This document shows positions 1-5,724 of a stretch of 11,015 nt of DNA, piece after piece. The DNA comes from Pseudomonadota bacterium (GTDB taxonomy: Bacteria; Pseudomonadota; Alphaproteobacteria; Rhizobiales; Xanthobacteraceae), in assembly GCA_023431725.1 (NCBI GenBank), contig JAEYVN010000157.1, forward strand, positions 1-11,015. The letters run 5' to 3'. The translations under genes were made by a program, and so were the position numbers. The notes beneath the pieces are model-generated. The model saw only the letters and a list, made by a program, of their open reading frames with translations, was not told the origin of the DNA and ran no database searches. The stretch's first letter is position 1. Every line of letters begins with the position of its first letter.

Positions 1-355
1 TATCGGCGCCTTCGCGGGCATAAAGAACCGCAACCGCGCGACCGATTCCGGAATCGGCACCGGTGATCAGCGCCACCTTGTCCTTCAGTTTCTCCGAACC
101 TTTGTAATGCGGCGCGTCGTACATCGGCGCGAGATCGAGATCGGCTTCGTTGCCGGGCTTCTTGAGATGCTGAGCGGGCAACGGCGGCTCCGGATAAATC
201 CGCGCACCGGCCTGCATGGCGCCCTTCTTCTCCTTGGGCGGAGTCTTGTCCTTGCGATCGATGGATTTCTGGATATCCCGGCCGGCAGCTGCTGTTTGTT
301 CTGCGGCCTCGGCAAATCCGCCTTTTTGCCGGTCTTTCTGAATCGCTTGCGACAT
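1..355 (-). CDS. SDR family oxidoreductase, N-terminal part (runs off the left edge)
   Basis: The first 118 codons of a short-chain dehydrogenase/reductase are visible; the rest lies beyond base 1. The NAD(P)-binding Rossmann motif TGADSGIG sits at residues 98-105, preceded by the strand KVALI and followed by a helix ending YAREGAD. The stretch before it (about residues 76-92, APMYDAPHYKGSEKLKDK) resembles the leader of the YghA / general-stress-protein-39 SDR subgroup, whose substrates are mostly undefined. Residues 1-47 are an extra Lys/Gln/Ala-rich hydrophilic segment with no signal peptide, so the enzyme should be cytoplasmic. The start at 355 is chosen because AAGGGA lies 7 bases upstream; ATG at 361 is in frame but too close to that site. 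An internal ATG at 217 (residue 47), also preceded by purine-rich sequence, could be the true start. The YxxxK catalytic motif is outside the window. Confidence 0.85.
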   Translation of the reverse strand, partial: MSQAIQKDRQKGGFAEAAEQTAAAGRDIQKSIDRKDKTPPKEKKGAMQAGARIYPEPPLPAQHLKKPGNEADLDLAPMYDAPHYKGSEKLKDKVALITGADSGIGRAVAVLYAREGAD

Positions 356-412
356 CGCCATATCCCTTACGCATCATTGATGATGAGCAACGGTCGGCCG
401 GGAGCGAAGTTC

Positions 413-883
413 CTACTCGGATTGAGCGGGCGGGATCGGGGTCCGCTTGCGGAACACCACGAAATGCGACATCGAGAAATTGACGAGGAACGCAGCGCCG
501 ATCGCCAGCAGCTTGGCGAGAAAGACCGGCATGACCAAAGCCGCTGCGACCAATGTGCTGGTGCTGGCGACCAGACCGAGCCCCTGTGAGGCCACGAACG
601 TCCAATAGGTGCGCCAGCTCAGCTTGCGGCCCGACTCGGCGGCGAAGGTGATGAATGAATTCATCACATAGGAGCCGCTCACCGCCACGCACCAGGACAG
701 GATGTTGGCCACCACCAGCGATGATGTCACGTATTTCAGGGCCACCAGAAACAGGCTGAGATCGACCAGCGAGTTGACCACGCCGATCGAGGCAAAACTC
801 ATGGCCTTCAGCAGCATGGCCTGCCGCCGCAATGCGGCCACGATCCGGCGCGGAAAGCTTTCGGGTGCGGACGGCTGCGTCAT
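413..883 (-). CDS. GtrA family membrane protein (putative lipid-linked sugar flippase)
   Basis: This 156-residue, very hydrophobic protein has about four predicted membrane helices (roughly residues 26-46, 54-77, 93-117 and 119-146), short charged ends and a conserved-looking GVVNSLVDLSLF first helix, all typical of the GtrA family. GtrA proteins are thought to move polyprenyl-phosphate-linked sugars across the inner membrane, or to assist glycosyltransferases that make them. The length is normal for the family. The gene diverges from a GT2 glycosyltransferase starting 116 bp away, the usual partner of GtrA, which supports a joint role in envelope glycosylation. The ribosome site before ATG 883 is weak (GAGCGG). 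The SDR gene follows 57 bp downstream on the same strand, so co-transcription is possible but no functional link is evident. The sugar and final acceptor cannot be read from the sequence. Confidence 0.85.
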   Translation of the reverse strand: MTQPSAPESFPRRIVAALRRQAMLLKAMSFASIGVVNSLVDLSLFLVALKYVTSSLVVANILSWCVAVSGSYVMNSFITFAAESGRKLSWRTYWTFVASQGLGLVASTSTLVAAALVMPVFLAKLLAIGAAFLVNFSMSHFVVFRKRTPIPPAQSE

Positions 884-999
884 CGCCCGCTCGTTAACAC
901 GTCAGAACCATTTTCTGAATAAAAGCTCATGCGACTCCAGCGCCGTAACGCGCTATAGGGTTTCAGGAAATCACGCGCAAGAACAGGATCGAGAGCGCG
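884..999. promoter_or_regulatory. Divergent intergenic region between the GtrA and GT2 genes
   Basis: This 116-bp spacer must hold the promoters for both the minus-strand GtrA gene and the plus-strand glycosyltransferase, since each gene starts at its edge. A -10-like TATAGG lies at 954-959 in the plus orientation, but no convincing -35 stands 17 bases before it, so no promoter is assigned. The ribosome site for the GT2 gene is modest: AGGA at 985-988 or GAGAG at 991-995, before ATG 1000. Confidence 0.45.
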
Positions 1000-2064
1000 A
1001 TGCCGAACCGGATCGGGCCGGATGTGAATACACAAGGGTCGCCAGCACGCAAGCGCGGTGACAACGCCCTGTCCGTTATCGTGCCCTGTTTCAACGAAGC
1101 GAAGAATTTGCCCGGCGTCCATAGCCGGCTGGTGCTGATGGCGCAAAAGCTGCGGGAACAGCACGGGTTGCGGATCGAGGTCGTCTACATCGACGACGGC
1201 TCGCGCGACAATACCTATGCCATCGCCTGCGGCTTGCCGGCGACCGGCCTGGATGTCCAGGTGCTGTCGCTGTCACGCAATTTCGGCAAGGAAGCGGCAT
1301 TGACCGCCGGCCTGCATCACGCCCGCAACGGCGCCCTGCTGTTCATGGATGGCGACGGCCAGCATTCCGCCGACCTGATCGAACGCCTCGTCTCGCACTG
1401 GCTGGATGACGGCTATGACGTGATCTACACCGCCAAGGCCAATCGCAATGCCGAGCCATTTTCGCGGCGGCTGATGGCGAAGGTGTTCTATGGACTGATC
1501 AATTTTCGCGCCCGCTACAAGCTGCCGGAAGACGCCGGCGATTTCCGTCTGCTGTCGACGCGCGCCGCCAATGCCTTGCGGCAGATGCCTGAGCGCAACC
1601 GCTTCTTCAAGGGCATGGCCAGCTGGATCGGCTTTCGCCAGAAGCGGGTCGATTACGAACCGGCCGCGCGCGAGCACGGCCAGACGAACTGGAATATCGG
1701 CTCGCTGATCGGCCTGTCGATCGAAGGCCTGACATCGTTCTCGGTCGCACCATTGCGCGTCGCGAGCCTGCTCGGCCTCATCCTCGCAACCATCGCGATG
1801 ATCTTCGGCCTGACGATCCTCTACGAGACGCTGATCTACGGCAAATCCGTGCCCGGCTATCCGTCGATGGTCGTTGGTCTGATGGTGCTGGGCGGCGTGC
1901 AGCTCATCATGATCGGCGTGATGGGCGAATACATCGGCAAGATCCTGTCGGAGCAGAAGGCGCGACCGATCTATTTCATAGCCGACCAGCAATTGCGCGA
2001 CGCCGACGACACATCGCGAGACAACGCGCTGCGGCCGCACGCTCGTCCGGATGCTGCCGAGTAG
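1000..2064 (+). CDS. Family 2 glycosyltransferase, polyprenyl-phosphate sugar synthase type (ArnC/DPM1/GtrB-like)
   Basis: A 354-residue inverting GT2 enzyme predicted to transfer a sugar from a nucleotide donor to undecaprenyl phosphate at the cytoplasmic face of the inner membrane. Visible motifs are LSVIVPCFNEAKNL at the start of the GT-A fold, DDGSRDNT (Asp65-Asp66) for nucleotide binding, SLSRNFGKEAALTAG, the DXD-like MDGDGQH (Asp117 and Asp119) for the metal, and DFRLLS plus a NRFFKG segment near the acceptor region. Two C-terminal membrane helices follow (about 253-280 and 287-313), then a hydrophilic tail. This layout matches ArnC, GtrB and FlmF2-like enzymes and the normal length. 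Its stop codon lies 1 bp before the likely start of the YdjC-family deacetylase, so the two are almost certainly translated from one message. Donor sugar is unknown; given the deacetylase, an N-acetylhexosamine is a reasonable guess. Confidence 0.9.
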   Translation: MPNRIGPDVNTQGSPARKRGDNALSVIVPCFNEAKNLPGVHSRLVLMAQKLREQHGLRIEVVYIDDGSRDNTYAIACGLPATGLDVQVLSLSRNFGKEAALTAGLHHARNGALLFMDGDGQHSADLIERLVSHWLDDGYDVIYTAKANRNAEPFSRRLMAKVFYGLINFRARYKLPEDAGDFRLLSTRAANALRQMPERNRFFKGMASWIGFRQKRVDYEPAAREHGQTNWNIGSLIGLSIEGLTSFSVAPLRVASLLGLILATIAMIFGLTILYETLIYGKSVPGYPSMVVGLMVLGGVQLIMIGVMGEYIGKILSEQKARPIYFIADQQLRDADDTSRDNALRPHARPDAAE

Positions 2065-2065
2065 C

Positions 2066-2911
2066 ATGACGGATATGGAAGAACTTCGCCGCATCGTCCT
2101 GTGTGCCGACGATTACGGCCTGTCACCGGGCGTCAACAAGGCGATCCGCGACCTGCTGGCGCGCGGACGCATCAACGCAACCTCGGCGATGATGGTGACG
2201 CCGGCCATCGATCGCGACGAGGCGGACGCGCTCGCAGCCATCAAGGCGGAGCAGCCGCACATCGCCATCGGCCTGCATGTGACGCTGACGACGCCGTTTC
2301 GTCCATTGACGGCAGATTATGCACCGCTGCGCGACGGCAGCTTCCTCACGATCGGCCAGACGCTCGGCGCGGCGATGCTGCGACAATTGAAGCCCGCTTC
2401 GATCGCAGCGGAAATCCGCGCGCAGGTGGACAAGTTCATCGCCACTTTTGGTACGCCGCCGGATTATCTCGACGGCCATCAGCATGTGCAGATCTTCCCG
2501 CAGATCCGTGACGCCTTGCTGGAGGTGATCGCCACCGATCTGCCGCAGGCCTGGGTGCGGCAATGCGGGCGCGTCACCCCGCTGTCGTCGCGCCTCGCCG
2601 ACCGCAAGGGACTGTTGCTCGACATCCTGAGCGCGGGATTTCGTTCGCGCGCCGCTCGCCTTGGTGTGCGCACCAATCCCGGCTTTGCCGGCAGCTACGA
2701 CTTCCACGCCGCGCCGAATTTTGCGGAGCTGTTTCCGCATTTCCTCGACGGCCTGCCAGCCGGCAGCGTGGTGATGTGTCATCCCGGTTTCGTCGATGAC
2801 ACGTTGCGGCAGCTCGATCCGCTGACGGATCTGCGGGAAAAGGAATACGCCTTTTTTGCAGCCGAGAGCTTTCCAAAAATTATGCTGGAAAGCCGCGTCA
2901 CTTTGGCGTGA
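2066..2911 (+). CDS. YdjC/ChbG/HpnK-family carbohydrate deacetylase
   Basis: A 281-residue metal-dependent deacetylase of the YdjC fold. Family motifs are clear: the N-terminal CADDYGLSPGVN (Asp15-Asp16), GLHVTLT (His71), DGHQHVQIFP (Asp136, His138, His140) and MCHPGFVD (His239). These supply the metal ligands and catalytic acid/base in relatives. Known members include ChbG (chitooligosaccharides), HpnK (N-acetylglucosaminyl hopanoid) and NaxD of Francisella (undecaprenyl-phosphate-GalNAc). No signal peptide is seen, so it should act in the cytoplasm. ATG 2066 is preferred, placing the start one base after the GT2 stop; ATG 2051 (overlapping the GT2 gene) and ATG 2075 are in-frame alternatives and no Shine-Dalgarno sequence is decisive. 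Coupling to a polyprenyl-phosphate GT2 favours a NaxD-like, lipid-linked substrate. Automatic pipelines may name it HpnK, but no other hopanoid gene is present here. Confidence 0.88.
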   Translation: MTDMEELRRIVLCADDYGLSPGVNKAIRDLLARGRINATSAMMVTPAIDRDEADALAAIKAEQPHIAIGLHVTLTTPFRPLTADYAPLRDGSFLTIGQTLGAAMLRQLKPASIAAEIRAQVDKFIATFGTPPDYLDGHQHVQIFPQIRDALLEVIATDLPQAWVRQCGRVTPLSSRLADRKGLLLDILSAGFRSRAARLGVRTNPGFAGSYDFHAAPNFAELFPHFLDGLPAGSVVMCHPGFVDDTLRQLDPLTDLREKEYAFFAAESFPKIMLESRVTLA

Positions 2912-2970
2912 CCCCTCCCCGCTATCGTTTCCCCTTCCTACATTTCCCCTCGTCCAAAGGGAGGTTACCC

Positions 2971-3843
2971 ATGACACCGCAGGAACGCAGGCTGGTCGAC
3001 GAACTGTTCGAGAAGCTTGCGACACTGGAAACACAACCGCGCGAGGCCGATGCCGAGCAGGCCATCATGAGCGGCCTGCGCAAGGCGCCCAACGCGACCT
3101 ACTCGCTGGTGCAGACCGTGCTGCTGCAGGACGAGGCCTTGCGCCGACTGAATGAGCGCGTCCGCGAACTGGAAAGCAGGCAGGACGAACAGCCGCAGCA
3201 AAGTGGCGGCGGATTTCTCGATTCGATGCGCGACACGCTGTTCGGCGGCGGCGCCCGCCCGCGCAGCTCCGTGCCGCCGGTTGGCGGTAGCGGCGACCGG
3301 CCGATGGGCCTGCCGCCCAGCTTTGGTGGCGGCAACCCGACCGCGGCCGGTTATCCCGGCCAGGGATATCCCGGCCAAGGTGCTCCACAGCAGGGCGGCG
3401 GCGCGCCTCAGCAGCCCGGCCCGCAACAGGGCGGTGGATCGTTCCTCGGCACGGCTGCCGCAGCCGCCGTCGGCACGATCGGGGGCGCGATGCTGATGAA
3501 CAGTCTCGGCGGCATGTTCGGACAAAAGCCGGGCGGCACGGCGACCAGCGCGGCCGATCTCGGCGGTGCGAAGGACAGCGGCGCAAAAGACAGTGGTCCT
3601 TGGGGCGGCAGCGGCGATGCTTCGCAGAGCGATCTGGCCAAACAGGCCGGGCTCGACAACGTCGGCCAGTCGGGTTCAAGCGATCGCGCCGGGTTCTCGG
3701 GCCAGCAGGATCAGAGCCAAGGCCAGGATCAGGGCCAGGATCAAGGCCACGATCAGGGTTACGACGGTCCGGACGATGACTATGACGACATGGACGACGG
3801 CGACGATTACCACTTCGACGACGGCGATTCCGATTTCGCGTAA
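2971..3843 (+). CDS. DUF2076 domain-containing protein with Gly/Gln-rich linker and acidic repetitive tail
   Basis: A 290-residue protein of unknown function. Residues 1-70 form a charged helical region beginning MTPQERRLVDELFEKLATLE, typical of DUF2076, whose members are sometimes loosely called periplasmic ligand-binding sensors without experimental support. A Pro/Gly/Gln-rich low-complexity linker (about 75-155) follows, then an Ala/Gly-rich stretch FLGTAAAAAAVGTIGGAMLM near 160-180 that could be a weak membrane or packing helix, then a Ser/Gly/Asp segment. The tail has Gln-Asp-Gln-Gly repeats and ends in about 30 residues that are mostly Asp, with some Tyr. No N-terminal signal peptide is seen. 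The start at 2971 is fixed by a strong AAAGGGAGG site 6 bases upstream; an in-frame extension to 2908 overlaps the previous gene and lacks such a site. The gene lies 59 bp after the deacetylase gene, with no terminator visible between them. Confidence 0.82.
   Translation: MTPQERRLVDELFEKLATLETQPREADAEQAIMSGLRKAPNATYSLVQTVLLQDEALRRLNERVRELESRQDEQPQQSGGGFLDSMRDTLFGGGARPRSSVPPVGGSGDRPMGLPPSFGGGNPTAAGYPGQGYPGQGAPQQGGGAPQQPGPQQGGGSFLGTAAAAAVGTIGGAMLMNSLGGMFGQKPGGTATSAADLGGAKDSGAKDSGPWGGSGDASQSDLAKQAGLDNVGQSGSSDRAGFSGQQDQSQGQDQGQDQGHDQGYDGPDDDYDDMDDGDDYHFDDGDSDFA
3706..3759 (+). repeat. Imperfect 12-bp tandem repeat inside the DUF2076 gene
   Basis: Four near-identical 12-base units related to CAGGATCAGGGC start at 3706, 3724, 3736 and 3748. 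A 6-base half unit (CAAGGC) follows the first. They encode the Gln-Asp-Gln-(Gly/Ser) repeats of the protein tail. Units of 12 bases keep the reading frame, so slippage would change tail length without breaking the gene. Confidence 0.8.
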
Positions 3844-3866
3844 CCGTGCCTGAATGCCAAACGGCA

Positions 3867-3894
3867 AAGGCCGCTGCGTCACCGCAGCGGCCTT
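3867..3894. terminator. Bidirectional rho-independent-type terminator hairpin
   Basis: A perfect 12-bp stem, AAGGCCGCTGCG (3867-3878) pairing with CGCAGCGGCCTT (3883-3894), closes a TCAC loop. It lies 23 bases after the DUF2076 stop and 34 bases beyond the L,D-transpeptidase stop on the other strand, so it can serve both convergent genes. The T-tract is poor on the plus strand (CTGCTTATT) and somewhat better on the minus strand (TTTGCCGTTT). Confidence 0.85.
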
Positions 3895-3928
3895 CTGCTT
3901 ATTGAAGTCCTGTTGAAGCCTGTGCGCG

Positions 3929-4708
3929 TCAGATGACGACGACGCGCGTTCCGACTTTCACGCGCTCATAGAGGTCGGTGACATCCTCGTTGCGCATGCG
4001 GATGCATCCGGACGAGACGGCCTGACCGATCGTCCAGGGCTCGTTCGATCCATGGATGCGATAGAGCGACGAACCGAGATAGAGCGCACGCGCGCCGAGC
4101 GGATTGTCCGGGCCGCCGGCCATGAAATGCGGCAGATCGGGACGACGCTGCAACATCTCCTTCGGCGGCACCCAGTCCGGCCATTCCGCCTTGCGGGTCA
4201 CCGTCTTCACGCCGGCCCAGGTGAAGCCCGGACGCCCGACGCCGATGCCGTATCGCAGCGCCTTACCGTCGTCCTGCACGAGATAAAGAAAGCGCGACGG
4301 CGTATCGACGATGATGGTGCCCGGTCGCTCCTTGCCGGTGTAGGAGACGAGCTGCTTGGCAAAGCGCGGATCGAAACGTCCCTGCGCCATCGCGCCCGGC
4401 TCGCCGCCGCTCATCTGCATCTGGGGCGCATAGGAGCGATCGACCATCGGCGGCGTCATGTCGCGACGGCCGTACATGCCCGGCTCATAGAAGCCCGGCG
4501 CTCGCTGATACTGATCCTGATAGGCAGGTGCTGCGGGATAGGCCGCACGCGGCTCGCCGAATTGCTGCGAACGCGCGGGCTGTCCACCGAACAGGAATTC
4601 AATGAACCCGCCGCCCATGTTCGGCTGGCCATAGGCTTGCGCATGGGCCTCACCGGACAATGCCGCGCATGACAGCGCAGCGAATGCAATCAGATTGATA
4701 CGCTTCAT
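3929..4708 (-). CDS. Secreted L,D-transpeptidase (YkuD/ErfK/YbiS family)
   Basis: A 259-residue exported enzyme predicted to act on peptidoglycan in the periplasm, making 3-3 cross-links or attaching proteins to meso-diaminopimelate. The N-terminus is a clear Sec signal peptide (MKRINL, hydrophobic AFAALSCAAL, cleavage after GEAHA). A Tyr/Gln/Pro/Gly-rich linker follows (about 24-110), then the YkuD domain with PGTIIVDTPSRFLYLV, FTWAGVKTVTRKAEWPDWVPP and the catalytic block IHGSNEPW (His219) ... SSGCIRMRNEDV (Cys235). The catalytic Cys and His are present, so it should be active. ATG 4708 is chosen because it starts the signal peptide directly; a GTG at 4723 would add five residues. The gene is monocistronic, ending at the shared hairpin and diverging from cheZ. 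Many alphaproteobacteria carry several paralogs, so no gene symbol is given. Confidence 0.92.
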   Translation of the reverse strand: MKRINLIAFAALSCAALSGEAHAQAYGQPNMGGGFIEFLFGGQPARSQQFGEPRAAYPAAPAYQDQYQRAPGFYEPGMYGRRDMTPPMVDRSYAPQMQMSGGEPGAMAQGRFDPRFAKQLVSYTGKERPGTIIVDTPSRFLYLVQDDGKALRYGIGVGRPGFTWAGVKTVTRKAEWPDWVPPKEMLQRRPDLPHFMAGGPDNPLGARALYLGSSLYRIHGSNEPWTIGQAVSSGCIRMRNEDVTDLYERVKVGTRVVVI

Positions 4709-4973
4709 CGACGCTACTCGCACATGACCAAAACGCCGGCGAAAGACGACTGCCGTGCGCCGAGGACTACAGGCGAAAAATCAATCCGTTTGGTAAACGC
4801 AGCGGCGGCAACGCGCGCTTAACCACGATGCCGCGGCCTTCACGTCGAGTTAGCGTTTATTTTGCGTCAAGACGCGTGGTTAACGCTTTGCTGCCGCAGA
4901 TTTAGCGATCGAGTGAACTCACCGTTAAGTGGTGCCGGCTATAGTCGCAGTTACCGGACCACAGGAATCCATC
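4709..4973. promoter_or_regulatory. Divergent intergenic region between the L,D-transpeptidase gene and cheZ
   Basis: This 265-bp spacer is richer in A/T than its flanks and must hold promoters for both divergent genes. A -10-like TATAGT lies at 4940-4945 upstream of cheZ, without a good -35. Several TTAA-containing motifs occur (4819-4827, 4875-4883 and GTTAAG at 4924-4929). TTAACCACG at 4819-4827 is an exact inverted copy of CGTGGTTAA at 4875-4883, and the similarity extends outward imperfectly. A full CtrA site (TTAA-N7-TTAA) was not found. The cheZ ribosome site is AGGA at 4963-4966. Confidence 0.5.
4819..4883. repeat. Spaced inverted repeat in the cheZ upstream region
   Basis: The arms TTAACCACG (4819-4827) and CGTGGTTAA (4875-4883) are perfect inverted copies 47 bp apart. 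Outside them, CGGCGGCAACGC (from 4803) and its approximate complement GCTTTGCTGCCG (4885-4896) extend the symmetry with gaps and mismatches. It could be a regulator-binding pair or form a long hairpin; function is not known. Confidence 0.6.
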
Positions 4974-5687
4974 ATGCCGGAACAGCGCAAGATCTTCCGG
5001 ATCGAAGAGACGTTGCACGGACATTCAAAGTCGGACGACTCGGCAGCAGCGACGCCGCATGAAGCCGGCGCATATGCCGAGATCCTGGCCGAAATCAAGG
5101 CGCTTCGCGCGGCGATGGATGTTCGGCGCACGCCCGCAGAACAACGCCCCGACCAGCATTTGCAGGAAGCCCGCAAGCTGCGGATCGAACTCGATGTGAT
5201 CGGCGATGCGATCAAGCAGACGCGCACGGAGATCGTGTCGCTGCAGGAGCAAGGCTTCGATTCCTCACGCGTGACCCGCGTCATCAAGGAGATGGACGCC
5301 GTCTTCAGCGACACCTCGGGCGCGACCAATCGCATCCTCAAGGCGGCCGAAGAGATCGACGAGAATGCCAGCGCGCTGATGGGTCTCCTCAAAGGCGGGC
5401 AGGAACTGGGTCTCGCCCAGGACATCCAGGATCGCGTCACCGCGATCTTCGAAGCCTGCAATTTCCATGACCTGACCGGGCAGCGCATTTCCAAGATCGG
5501 CATGACGCTGAAAATGGTCGAAGAGCATCTGGCGCGCATGATGGAAATCTGGAGCGTCATCGAGCGCTTCAACGTCGATGCCGCGCAAGCGGCCGGCAAC
5601 AGCCTCGACAATCTCATCAACGGTCCGAAACTGTCCGGCGATTCCGGTCATTGCTCGCAGGACGACATCGACAGGCTGTTCAACTGA
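4974..5687 (+). CDS. cheZ: Chemotaxis protein CheZ (CheY-P phosphatase), alphaproteobacterial type
   Basis: A 237-residue cytoplasmic protein predicted to dephosphorylate CheY-P, resetting the flagellar switch signal. It is mostly helical, consistent with the CheZ long-hairpin dimer. The diagnostic motif NFHDLTGQRISKIG contains Asp166 and Gln170, equivalent to E. coli CheZ Asp143 and Gln147, the residues that position the attacking water. The C-terminus SQDDIDRLFN is the short amphipathic CheY-docking peptide, resembling the CheY-binding N-terminus of FliM. The N-terminal part (1-60) is variable, with an Ala/Glu-rich helix. ATG 4974 is chosen over an upstream in-frame GTG at 4929 because AGGA lies 7 bases before it and the homologous start MPEQRK fits. 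No che or fla gene is visible nearby, so cheZ is an orphan locus, not part of a chemotaxis operon here. Confidence 0.88.
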   Translation: MPEQRKIFRIEETLHGHSKSDDSAAATPHEAGAYAEILAEIKALRAAMDVRRTPAEQRPDQHLQEARKLRIELDVIGDAIKQTRTEIVSLQEQGFDSSRVTRVIKEMDAVFSDTSGATNRILKAAEEIDENASALMGLLKGGQELGLAQDIQDRVTAIFEACNFHDLTGQRISKIGMTLKMVEEHLARMMEIWSVIERFNVDAAQAAGNSLDNLINGPKLSGDSGHCSQDDIDRLFN

Positions 5688-5724
5688 GCCATTCTCAGCC
5701 GATCATCGCTCGCGAAACCGGGAC

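Noticed and set aside
356..412. Small palindrome CATCATTGATGATG between the SDR and GtrA genes as a terminator.
   Set aside because: A 5-bp AT-rich stem without a T-tract is too weak to call.
1273..2094. Long open frame on the minus strand opposite the GT2 gene (273 codons).
   Set aside because: It is an antisense shadow of a clear GT2 gene in GC-rich DNA; its translation is His/Arg/Asp-rich without recognisable motifs.
2912..2970. Pyrimidine-rich stretch before the DUF2076 gene, considered as a regulatory tract or terminator.
   Set aside because: No stem-loop or known motif; it ends in a normal ribosome-binding site, so it is treated as ordinary leader sequence.
2123..3034. Long open frame on the minus strand opposite the YdjC deacetylase gene (303 codons).
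   Set aside because: The plus-strand frame carries all family motifs; the antisense product is low-complexity Arg/Gln-rich with no domain.
4709..4973. CtrA binding site upstream of cheZ.
   Set aside because: Only isolated TTAA half-sites were found; none has a second half at the required 7-base spacing.
5688..5724. Terminator between the convergent cheZ and MFS genes.
   Set aside because: No inverted repeat of useful length could be found in the 37-bp gap.
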